Source of the DNA: Alkaliphilus sp.
Lineage (GTDB): Bacteria; Bacillota; Clostridia; Peptostreptococcales; Thermotaleaceae
Reading direction: 5' to 3'
Length of the DNA stretch: 5,533 bases
NCBI GenBank assembly: GCA_018335765.1
Contig: JAGXRU010000195.1
Coordinates: 1-5,533, forward strand
The first letter of the stretch is position 1; every line of letters begins with the position of its first letter. Below the pieces are notes generated by a model that was not told the DNA's origin, did not search any database, and was given only the letters and a program-made list of their open reading frames with translations. A program made the position numbers and the translations under genes. Positions 1 through 5,533 of this stretch are shown here, piece after piece.

Positions 1-836
1 GAGCAAAAGCAGCAGAGGCAGACAGTAAAGGAAAAGTCGTGGTAACTACAGATGGACCTCCCTCTGAAATCGACATTGATAAGCAAGTTTCAATTCTGGA
101 AAACGTTATCGCTACTATGCCAGATGCCATAGTAATTTCATCCACAAGCTCAGATGCTACTGTTCCGGCAGTTGAAGACGCTATGGCAAAGGGAATCCCT
201 GTTATTACGATAGACAACAGACTCAATACAGACAAATTCACATCTTTCTTAGCAACAGATCATAGCTTAGGAGCATCTATGGCAGCAGAAGCAATGGCAA
301 AAGACTGGGAAGAAATGGGAATAGACCCAACTGGCAAGAAGGTAATTGTAATTAGTTCTGTGGCAGGTACAGCTGTTAATACAGCAAGAACAGAAGGATT
401 TATTAACAAAATCAAAGAGTTGGCTCCCGGGATTGTCGTTCTTGAAACTCAATATGGGGACAACGATATCACTAAGGCTTTAAGCATAGCAGAAAATACA
501 ATAGCCGCTAATCCTGACTTGATAGGTATCTTTGGAGACAACAACCATATGGGAGTTGGAATAGCTAAAGCTCTTGCAGAATCAGGAAAATATAGTGAAA
601 TTGTCACTTATGCCTTTGATGCAAACGAAGATCAAATTAAAGCAGTGGCAGATGGAATAATAAATGGATTAGTAGTACAAGATCCATTTGGAATGGGATA
701 TAATGGGGTTATGAAAGCTATAGAGGCAATTGAGGGAAGGCAAGTTCAAAAAGACATAGTGGTTGATGCTACTATAGTGACAAAAGAGAACATGCAGGAA
801 CCTAACATACACAAATTATTATTTCCCTTAGAATAA
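1..836 (+). CDS. Sugar ABC transporter substrate-binding protein, RbsB-like (5' truncated by window edge)
   Basis: This is the extracytoplasmic binding component of a sugar ABC importer (type I periplasmic-binding fold, Peripla_BP_4/RbsB-like). The frame is open from the left edge (first full codon at 3) to TAA at 834-836, giving 277 visible residues. A GTG at 39 is internal, since the frame continues upstream of it. The missing part should hold the signal peptide or lipobox and the first strand, as family members are usually about 310-350 residues. Counting from the codon at 3, positions alignable by eye to E. coli RbsB ligand contacts are D71, R129 (in ARTEGF), N181 (in GDNNHMG), D206 (in AFDAN) and Q226 (in VVQDP). 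The partner of RbsB Arg90 is N72, so the ligand may not be ribose. The C-terminus (TKENMQEP) is typical of the family. Its gene precedes the matching ATPase and permease and is separated from them by a hairpin. The family call is firm; the ligand is unknown. Confidence 0.93.
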   Translation, partial: AKAAEADSKGKVVVTTDGPPSEIDIDKQVSILENVIATMPDAIVISSTSSDATVPAVEDAMAKGIPVITIDNRLNTDKFTSFLATDHSLGASMAAEAMAKDWEEMGIDPTGKKVIVISSVAGTAVNTARTEGFINKIKELAPGIVVLETQYGDNDITKALSIAENTIAANPDLIGIFGDNNHMGVGIAKALAESGKYSEIVTYAFDANEDQIKAVADGIINGLVVQDPFGMGYNGVMKAIEAIEGRQVQKDIVVDATIVTKENMQEPNIHKLLFPLE

Positions 837-852
837 TAATTAAACTGTAATG

Positions 853-895
853 AAAATATCACAGACATGGAAAATTTCGTGTCTGTGATATTTTT
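853..895 (+). terminator. Intercistronic hairpin, likely terminator/attenuator
   Basis: A 15-bp perfect inverted repeat pairs 853-867 (AAAATATCACAGACA) with 880-894 (TGTCTGTGATATTTT). Pairing can extend inward through 868-871 and 876-879, with two wobble pairs, to leave a four-base loop. The run of five Ts at 891-895 ends the right arm, and four As begin the left arm, so it could act in either direction. It starts 16 bases after the binding-protein stop and ends about 30 bases before the next ribosome binding site. I see no convincing promoter between it and the next gene, so the likeliest role is partial termination or 3'-end protection of the binding-protein mRNA, giving more binding protein than ATPase and permease. 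The T-run is short, so full termination is not assured. Confidence 0.8.
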
Positions 896-924
896 AAAAA
901 CATATTTTAGCTACAAGAAAGAGC

Positions 925-931
925 AAGGAGG
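925..931 (+). promoter_or_regulatory. Ribosome binding site that sets the ATPase start
   Basis: AAGGAGG lies six bases before the ATG at 938. An in-frame GTG at 932 directly abuts this site and cannot be the start, so the ATPase is taken from 938. Confidence 0.85.
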
Positions 932-937
932 GTGACT

Positions 938-2437
938 ATGCCTTTAGAACATGAAAATATAATAGAAATTAATAATATAAGCAAAGAATTTCCGGGAGTA
1001 AAGGCCTTAGATTGTGTTAGTTTTGCTATACGAAAAGGTGAAGTTCATGCAATAATCGGAGAAAATGGAGCAGGGAAATCTACTATTATCAAAATACTGA
1101 TGGGTGTTCATACAAAAACATCAGGTGAAATATTGATGGAAGGCAAGCCTGTTGATTTTAAATCTCCATTACATGCTGAAAAGCATGGTTTAGGAGCTGT
1201 TTATCAGGATATTAATTTGGCAAAGGATTTAAGTATTGCCGAAAATTTTTACATGGGACAATTGCCTAAAACAAAATTCGGCTTAGTAGATTTCAAAACT
1301 ATGTATGAGGAAACAAAAAAGACTTTAGAGTCCATTAATGTACATGTAAATCCCAAAGCAGTTATCAATGAACTATCTGTTGCCCAACAGGAAATGGTTG
1401 CAATTGGGAAGATTCTTCATCTTAAGGCAAAACTCATCATATTTGACGAACCAACTGCATTACTCACTAATGAAGAAATTGAAGAGTTGTTTAAGATTAT
1501 CCAGATGCTAAAGGAAAAAAACGTAGGGATTATATATATAACCCATAGGATAGATGAGATATTTAGAATCAGTGATCGTGTGACAGTTATGAAGGATGGC
1601 ATTAAGGTAAGAACAGTGAATACTGATGAAACCAATGAAAATGATTTGATTACAATGATGGTGGGCCGCAATACAGAACACATGTATGAAATAGAGCAAC
1701 CAGAACATGGAGAGACTGTATTAAAAGTTAAAGATCTTTGTCGAGGAAAAGCGTTTAGAAACATTAATTTTGAGGTAAAAAGAGGCGAGATATTTGGACT
1801 ATTTGGATTGATAGGTTCTGGACGCACTGAGATTGTAAAATGCATTTTTGGAGCAGATAAAAAAGAGTCGGGAGATATTTATATAAATGGACAGAAAACT
1901 GAAATAAATAATCCTGAAGAGGCGATTAAAAATGGTATGGCACTCATACCGGAAAACAGAAAAGATGAGGGATTGGCTTTAGGCTTATCTATTATAGTTA
2001 ATACAAACATGGTTGCAATAAACAAGGTATCATCTTATGGAATAATAAACGATAGAAAAAGCAATGAGCAAACCACAAAATTAGTCGAAATGTTAAAAAC
2101 GAAAACACCTTCTATACATCAATTAGTTAAGAATTTATCGGGTGGCAATCAGCAAAAGGTAGTTATTTCAAAATGGTTGGCACAGGAAAGTGATATCTTT
2201 ATTTTTGACGAACCAACCGTAGGCATTGATGTAGGTGCAAAACAGGAAATATACAAAATTTTCGGAGAGTTGCTTAGTCGAGGAAAGTCAATTATTGTAA
2301 TCTCCTCTTATTTACCTGAGGTGATGGGTTTATCGAATCGCATGCTAGTAATGTATGAGGGAAGACAGATGGCTATATTGGATAAGTCGGAGTTTGATGA
2401 TAAAAAAGTATTAAAGCTAGCTTCTGGTATAAGCTAA
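938..2437 (+). CDS. Sugar ABC transporter ATP-binding protein (RbsA/MglA/XylG type, two fused NBDs)
   Basis: This cytoplasmic ATPase drives a carbohydrate importer of the CUT2 class. It has 499 residues, the normal length for this family, and contains two tandem nucleotide-binding domains. NBD1 has Walker A GENGAGKST (41-49), a family-type signature LSVAQQ (146-151), Walker B LIIFDEP (166-172) and the switch histidine H203. NBD2 has a degenerate Walker A, GLIGSGRTE (290-298), with Arg at 296 where a canonical motif has Lys. It also has a full signature LSGGNQQ (400-406), Walker B with D424/E425, and Ser in place of the switch His near 457. This asymmetry is normal for RbsA-like proteins, in which one ATP site is degenerate. 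The gene is followed after 11 bases by the permease gene, and that gene's ribosome binding site overlaps the TAA stop, suggesting coupled translation. The family call is secure; the transported sugar cannot be read from the ATPase. Confidence 0.96.
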   Translation: MPLEHENIIEINNISKEFPGVKALDCVSFAIRKGEVHAIIGENGAGKSTIIKILMGVHTKTSGEILMEGKPVDFKSPLHAEKHGLGAVYQDINLAKDLSIAENFYMGQLPKTKFGLVDFKTMYEETKKTLESINVHVNPKAVINELSVAQQEMVAIGKILHLKAKLIIFDEPTALLTNEEIEELFKIIQMLKEKNVGIIYITHRIDEIFRISDRVTVMKDGIKVRTVNTDETNENDLITMMVGRNTEHMYEIEQPEHGETVLKVKDLCRGKAFRNINFEVKRGEIFGLFGLIGSGRTEIVKCIFGADKKESGDIYINGQKTEINNPEEAIKNGMALIPENRKDEGLALGLSIIVNTNMVAINKVSSYGIINDRKSNEQTTKLVEMLKTKTPSIHQLVKNLSGGNQQKVVISKWLAQESDIFIFDEPTVGIDVGAKQEIYKIFGELLSRGKSIIVISSYLPEVMGLSNRMLVMYEGRQMAILDKSEFDDKKVLKLASGIS

Positions 2438-2443
2438 AGGAGG
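2436..2443 (+). promoter_or_regulatory. Ribosome binding site of the permease, overlapping the ATPase stop
   Basis: AAAGGAGG begins inside the TAA stop (2435-2437) of the ATPase gene and ends five bases before the permease ATG at 2449. The arrangement favours translational coupling of the two partner subunits. Confidence 0.8.
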
Positions 2444-2448
2444 TCGCT

Positions 2449-3417
2449 ATGGACAGTGCAGTTAAAGAAAAAAAAGAAAGAAATAAAATAAGTGTATTTA
2501 GCAATGGCATGAAAACCGAACTTTTTTTAATTATTGTATTATCGCTTTTGGCTGTTTTTTTTGCTGTTACATCAGATGTGTTTTTCACATTAAGCAATTT
2601 GAAAACGCTCACTAGGCAGGCATCAATTTATGGAGTAATTGCAATAGGAATGGTGGTAGTCATTACATCCTCGGGTATAGACTTGTCAGTTGGATCTGTC
2701 ACAGGTTTGTCTGGTGTTGTTGCGGCCTTATTAATGGTAAATGGAATATCAATCCCTGTTTCTATTATTATAGCAATTATAACAGGTATGTTCATTGGAT
2801 TGATCAATGGGGTTTTGGTTTATGATGGTAAAGTGCCTGCATTTATTGCTACAATGGGAACCATGACTGTAGTTAGGGCAGTTATCATGCTGCTCACTAA
2901 TGCAAGCATGATATCAAAATTACCTGAAGAGTTTAAGGCTATTGCACAAATAGAAGTGCTGAATATTCCGTTTTTATTTGTGGTATGGCTTGTAGTGATA
3001 GCACTTGCATGGTTTATGACTAGTAAAACGGTATTTGGAAGGAATGTGTATGCAGTAGGAAGCAATAGAGAAGCAGCTAGATTGAGCGGTATTAATATCA
3101 GAAAGACGACCTATGGTGTTTACATTTTTTCTGGCTTAGCTTGCAGTATAGCCGGTATTTTACTTGCTTCAAGGCTGGGAAATGGTGTTCCTACCGCGGG
3201 GGCAGGCTATGAACTTGATGCTATAGCGGCAGCGGTGGTTGGCGGAGCAAGCTTGGATGGCGGAGCAGGAAGTATAGTTGGCACAGTCTTAGGCTCAATG
3301 ATCATGGCTACCCTTCGACAAGGAGGGGTATTACTTGGTGTTAACTCTTTCATTTTAGAAATAGTCATTGGATCATTAATTGTAGGAGCAGTTTTATTGG
3401 ATAAATTAAGACGCTAA
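2449..3417 (+). CDS. Sugar ABC transporter permease (RbsC-like, BPD_transp_2 family)
   Basis: This is the integral membrane subunit of the importer. It has 322 residues, typical for RbsC/XylH-type permeases, which work as homodimers with the fused ATPase; a single permease gene is therefore sufficient. A charged N-terminus rich in Lys and Glu (about 6-13) precedes the first hydrophobic segment (about 25-41). Further hydrophobic segments follow at roughly 58-73, 86-98, 100-124, 131-150, 173-190, 222-240, 255-285 and 296-317. Family hallmarks are ITSSGIDLSVGSV (72-84) and GTMTVVRA (137-144). The cytoplasmic loop GSNREAARLSGI (204-215) is the likely contact with the ATPase. The start ATG has a strong ribosome binding site and the stop TAA is at 3415-3417. 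No frameshift or missing segment is seen. Substrate specificity is unknown and would be set mainly by the binding protein. Confidence 0.95.
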   Translation: MDSAVKEKKERNKISVFSNGMKTELFLIIVLSLLAVFFAVTSDVFFTLSNLKTLTRQASIYGVIAIGMVVVITSSGIDLSVGSVTGLSGVVAALLMVNGISIPVSIIIAIITGMFIGLINGVLVYDGKVPAFIATMGTMTVVRAVIMLLTNASMISKLPEEFKAIAQIEVLNIPFLFVVWLVVIALAWFMTSKTVFGRNVYAVGSNREAARLSGINIRKTTYGVYIFSGLACSIAGILLASRLGNGVPTAGAGYELDAIAAAVVGGASLDGGAGSIVGTVLGSMIMATLRQGGVLLGVNSFILEIVIGSLIVGAVLLDKLRR

Positions 3418-3425
3418 TATTTGAT

Positions 3426-3431
3426 AGGAGG
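3426..3431 (+). promoter_or_regulatory. Ribosome binding site that sets the reductase start
   Basis: AGGAGG lies seven bases before the ATG at 3439. Two in-frame TTG codons (3421 and 3433) sit upstream of or just after this site without their own ribosome binding site, so the ATG is chosen. The site lies in the 21-base gap after the permease stop. Confidence 0.8.
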
Positions 3432-3438
3432 GTTGAAT

Positions 3439-4419
3439 ATGTTATACAAGAAAGTAGCAAAAATTGAAGAAAAGATATCAGCAATTGGAATGGGTTGTTG
3501 GAATTTTGGTGGTCAATGGGATAATGCTGTTGGTGATAATACTACTAAAATTGTACATGCAGCTATTGATAAGGGAATAAACTTATTTGACGTAGCACCT
3601 GTTTATGGCTTTGGTAAGGCAGAGGAAATATTGGGAAGAGCTTTGAAAGGTGGTATGAGGTCTAAAGTATTAATTGCCAGCAAATGTGGTTTGGTCTGGA
3701 ATGATCGACATGTAGTGAGTAACAACTTAAAACCTGAAAGTATTTTAAATGAAATAGACCAGAGTTTGCAAAGGCTTCAAACAGACTATATAGACATCTA
3801 CCAATTACATTGGCCTGATAATAATACACCAATAGAAGAAACGGTAAGTACCTTAGAGGAGATAAAAAAAGCAGGAAAGATTCGCTACATAGGGCTGTCT
3901 AATTTTGCTCAGAAGGATGTAGAGGAATTTATGACCATGATTGAAATCAATGCTCAACAATCCTTGTATAATATGTTGGAGAGAAACACGAATAGTTATC
4001 ATGATATATCTTTGGATTACAAGACGGAAGATGAAGTCTTACCTATGGTTAAAAAGCATCAACAAGCCTTTTTCCCATATAGTCCACTATTTCAAGGTCT
4101 GTTAACAGGATCATTCAAACGAGGTGGCAATTTTTCTAAAATGGATATCAGGAATGCAAATCCCAAGCTAAAGGGAGATTTAGTTGAGAAATACTATGAA
4201 GGAGCCCTTGCCATAGGTGATTTCGCTGATAAAATTGGAAGGTCATTAAATGAGGTTGCATTCAACTGGCTAAGACAAAAGGAAGAGGTTACTTCTATTA
4301 TTGCTGGAGTTTCTAGCATTGCTCAATTAGAGAACAACATAAATTCAACAGCATGGAATTTGACGGAGGAAGAATTAAGAGAAATCGAAATAATTATTGA
4401 ACCTTTTAGATTTATATAG
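3439..4419 (+). CDS. Aldo/keto reductase (AKR11-like, IolS/YhdN group)
   Basis: This is a cytosolic NAD(P)H-dependent oxidoreductase of a (beta/alpha)8 barrel family, with 326 residues from the ATG with the good ribosome binding site. The full catalytic tetrad is present: D51 and Y56 (FDVAPVYG), K82 (ASKCG) and H124 (YQLHWPD). Cofactor-site signatures follow: S154/N155 (GLSNF), Q174, YSPLFQGLLTG (214-224), and GVSSIAQLENN (290-300), the usual phosphate-binding segment for NADP(H). From recalled sequence, the C-terminal half resembles Bacillus subtilis IolS, with an extra stretch of about 12 residues near 185-200. The gene sits between the sugar permease and a sugar kinase with gaps of 21 and 11 bases, so it is probably transcribed with them. 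By context it should act on the imported sugar or polyol before phosphorylation, either reducing a carbonyl or oxidising an alcohol or lactol. Direction and substrate are inference. A general aldehyde-detoxifying role is the alternative. Confidence 0.93.
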   Translation: MLYKKVAKIEEKISAIGMGCWNFGGQWDNAVGDNTTKIVHAAIDKGINLFDVAPVYGFGKAEEILGRALKGGMRSKVLIASKCGLVWNDRHVVSNNLKPESILNEIDQSLQRLQTDYIDIYQLHWPDNNTPIEETVSTLEEIKKAGKIRYIGLSNFAQKDVEEFMTMIEINAQQSLYNMLERNTNSYHDISLDYKTEDEVLPMVKKHQQAFFPYSPLFQGLLTGSFKRGGNFSKMDIRNANPKLKGDLVEKYYEGALAIGDFADKIGRSLNEVAFNWLRQKEEVTSIIAGVSSIAQLENNINSTAWNLTEEELREIEIIIEPFRFI

Positions 4420-4425
4420 GCGGTG
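4418..4425 (+). promoter_or_regulatory. Weaker ribosome binding site of the kinase gene
   Basis: AGGCGGTG has one mismatch in the AGGAGG core and overlaps the TAG stop of the reductase gene. Two adjacent ATG codons follow. Measured from the AGGCGG core, the ATG at 4428 is four bases away and the ATG at 4431 is seven. The other genes here use five to seven, so 4431 is preferred. The imperfect core may lower kinase translation relative to the other genes. Confidence 0.6.
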
Positions 4426-4430
4426 ACATG

Positions 4431-5533
4431 ATGAGTAAATTTTTATTAGCTCATGATTTAGGAACATCAGGCGATAAGGCTACACTTTTTTCTACAGATG
4501 GAAAATTACTGGATAGTTGTACATATGAATACGAAACAAAATTTTTTAATGGAAATTGGGCAGAGCAAAATCCCATGGATTGGTGGAAGGCCTTTTGTTC
4601 AACAAATAAACGTCTTCTAAAGGGAAGAGATACAAGTCAAGTTGCCGGTCTTGCATTTAGCGGTCAAATGATGGGTTGCGTTTGTGTTGATATTAATGGT
4701 CAGGTGCTAAGAAATGCTATAATTTGGGCTGACCAAAGAAGCGTAGAAGAAGAGAAATATATAAAAGACAAAATTGATGAAACAGAATTTTACAAAATAG
4801 TGGGACACAAAATTAGTGCTTCGTATAGTATTGAAAAATTAATGTGGATACGCAATAATGAACCGGATATTTTCAAACAGACATTTAAGATACTGTTACC
4901 AAAGGACTATATTATTTATAGATTAACGGGGAAATTTGTAACTGATTATTCGGATGCTTCTGGTACCAATGCTTTTGATCTCATAAACCTTAGATGGTCG
5001 GACAGAATAATTGATATTTCGGGTTTGGACAAAAACTTATTCCCTGAGGTTCATCCATCAACTCATATCGCTGGAGAGGTATCCAAAGTGATATCAGAAG
5101 AATGTGGTCTGGCTCCTGGAACTAAGGTCATTATTGGTGGAGGAGATGGGGTATGTGCTGCTGTAGGAGCTGCTTCGGTAGAAGAAAATGTAGCATATAA
5201 TTATCTCGGATCCTCGTCTTGGGTCGCTTATACGGCTAAAAAACCAGTTTTTGATAAGGAACTAAGAACGTTCAACTGGGCGCATATGATTCCAGGATAT
5301 TATGCTCCAACTGGAACTATGCAGGCTGCAGCGAACTCATATAACTTCATGAAAAAAATATTGTTCGAGGGTTTATCAGTAGTTGAAAATGAAAATAGTC
5401 TTGGTGTTTACGATTTGATGAACAATCAGATCATCAGCTCTAAAATTGGAGCTAATGGCCTTCTGTTTCTCCCATATTTATTAGGGGAGAGAAGTCCTAG
5501 ATGGAATCCTAATGCCAGGGGAGCTTTTATAGG
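4431..5533 (+). CDS. FGGY-family carbohydrate kinase, xylulokinase-like (3' truncated by window edge)
   Basis: This cytosolic ATP-dependent sugar kinase belongs to the FGGY family. The frame is open from ATG 4431 (4428 is possible) to the right edge with no stop, giving 367 visible residues. Family members are about 490-510 residues, so the last quarter, with part of the ATP-binding lobe, is missing. Visible landmarks are the N-terminal phosphate motif HDLGTSGDKA (8-17), W43-E45 (WAEQ), the substrate loop SGQMMG (77-82), IIWADQRS (97-104), LPKDY (156-160), TDYSDASGTNAFD (171-183), GGGDG with the presumed catalytic base D239, LGSSSW (259-264), and a GERSPRW segment near the edge. The fold and overall pattern are xylulokinase-like. 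However, E. coli XylB has Met-His and Asp-Asn where this protein has M80-M81 and D239-G240, so D-xylulose is not a safe substrate. Other FGGY substrates (another ketose, a polyol or AI-2-like compounds) remain open. It follows the reductase after 11 bases and is probably in the same operon. Confidence 0.93.
   Translation, partial: MSKFLLAHDLGTSGDKATLFSTDGKLLDSCTYEYETKFFNGNWAEQNPMDWWKAFCSTNKRLLKGRDTSQVAGLAFSGQMMGCVCVDINGQVLRNAIIWADQRSVEEEKYIKDKIDETEFYKIVGHKISASYSIEKLMWIRNNEPDIFKQTFKILLPKDYIIYRLTGKFVTDYSDASGTNAFDLINLRWSDRIIDISGLDKNLFPEVHPSTHIAGEVSKVISEECGLAPGTKVIIGGGDGVCAAVGAASVEENVAYNYLGSSSWVAYTAKKPVFDKELRTFNWAHMIPGYYAPTGTMQAAANSYNFMKKILFEGLSVVENENSLGVYDLMNNQIISSKIGANGLLFLPYLLGERSPRWNPNARGAFI

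Noticed and set aside
39..41. GTG as a possible start of the binding protein
   Set aside because: The frame stays open to the left edge with family-like sequence, and no ribosome binding site precedes it. The protein is simply cut by the window.
267..452. Reverse-strand open frame opposite the binding-protein gene
   Set aside because: It is short and Cys/Phe-rich with no domain, and lies wholly opposite a clearly real gene.
837..937. Possible promoter or small gene between the binding protein and the ATPase
   Set aside because: Apart from the hairpin and the ribosome binding site, I found no paired -35/-10 elements with proper spacing and no small gene with a ribosome binding site.
1805..1831. 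Missing Walker A lysine in the second ATPase domain, as a sign of decay
   Set aside because: A degenerate site in NBD2 is the normal state for RbsA/MglA-type ATPases, and the rest of the gene is intact.
1417..1845. Reverse-strand open frame of 142 codons, with another inside it at 1508-1708
   Set aside because: It overlaps the conserved NBD coding sequence and its composition is that of an antisense shadow. No recognisable protein motif is seen.
2373..2612. Reverse-strand open frame spanning the ATPase-permease junction
   Set aside because: It is explained by the antisense of the permease N-terminus. It has no family features.
2883..2913. Nine-base inverted repeat (TATCATGCT / AGCATGATA) inside the permease gene
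   Set aside because: It lies fully within coding sequence, has a 13-base spacer and no T-run. Repeats of this size occur by chance at this base composition.
2820..3065. Reverse-strand open frame inside the permease gene
   Set aside because: It is antisense to conserved permease sequence and has no recognisable domain.

Overview
The window is AT-rich, and every gene lies on the + strand in one tight row. Each internal gene has a purine-rich AGGAGG-type ribosome binding site. That style, the codon use and the protein families suggest a low-GC Gram-positive anaerobe such as a member of the Clostridia. This taxonomic guess is an inference, because no rRNA or other marker is present.

Layout from left to right: (1) positions 1-836, the 3' part of a periplasmic-type sugar-binding protein of the RbsB-like family, with its signal peptide and N-terminus outside the window. 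(2) Positions 837-937, the only sizeable gap, holding a long perfect hairpin with a short T-run that looks like an intercistronic terminator or attenuator. (3) Positions 938-2437, a complete two-domain sugar ABC ATPase of the RbsA/MglA/XylG type. (4) Positions 2449-3417, a complete RbsC-type permease. (5) Positions 3439-4419, a complete aldo/keto reductase most like the AKR11 (IolS/YhdN) group. (6) Positions 4431-5533, an FGGY-family carbohydrate kinase that runs off the right edge.

Together these form a sugar uptake and entry operon. The lipid-anchored or periplasmic binding protein captures a monosaccharide or polyol, the ATPase-permease pair imports it, the reductase probably interconverts an aldose, ketose or polyol, and the kinase phosphorylates the product. 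The sugar cannot be named from the sequence. The kinase resembles xylulokinase overall, but two pocket positions that contact D-xylulose in E. coli XylB differ here, and no isomerase gene is visible. A substrate other than D-xylose/D-xylulose, reached by an oxidoreductive step, is therefore a reasonable hypothesis.

The operon is an ordinary carbohydrate type in its families. What merits a second look is the unassigned sugar specificity, the reductase-kinase pairing and the hairpin after the binding-protein gene. I saw no mobile element, CRISPR array, tRNA, rRNA or clear promoter.
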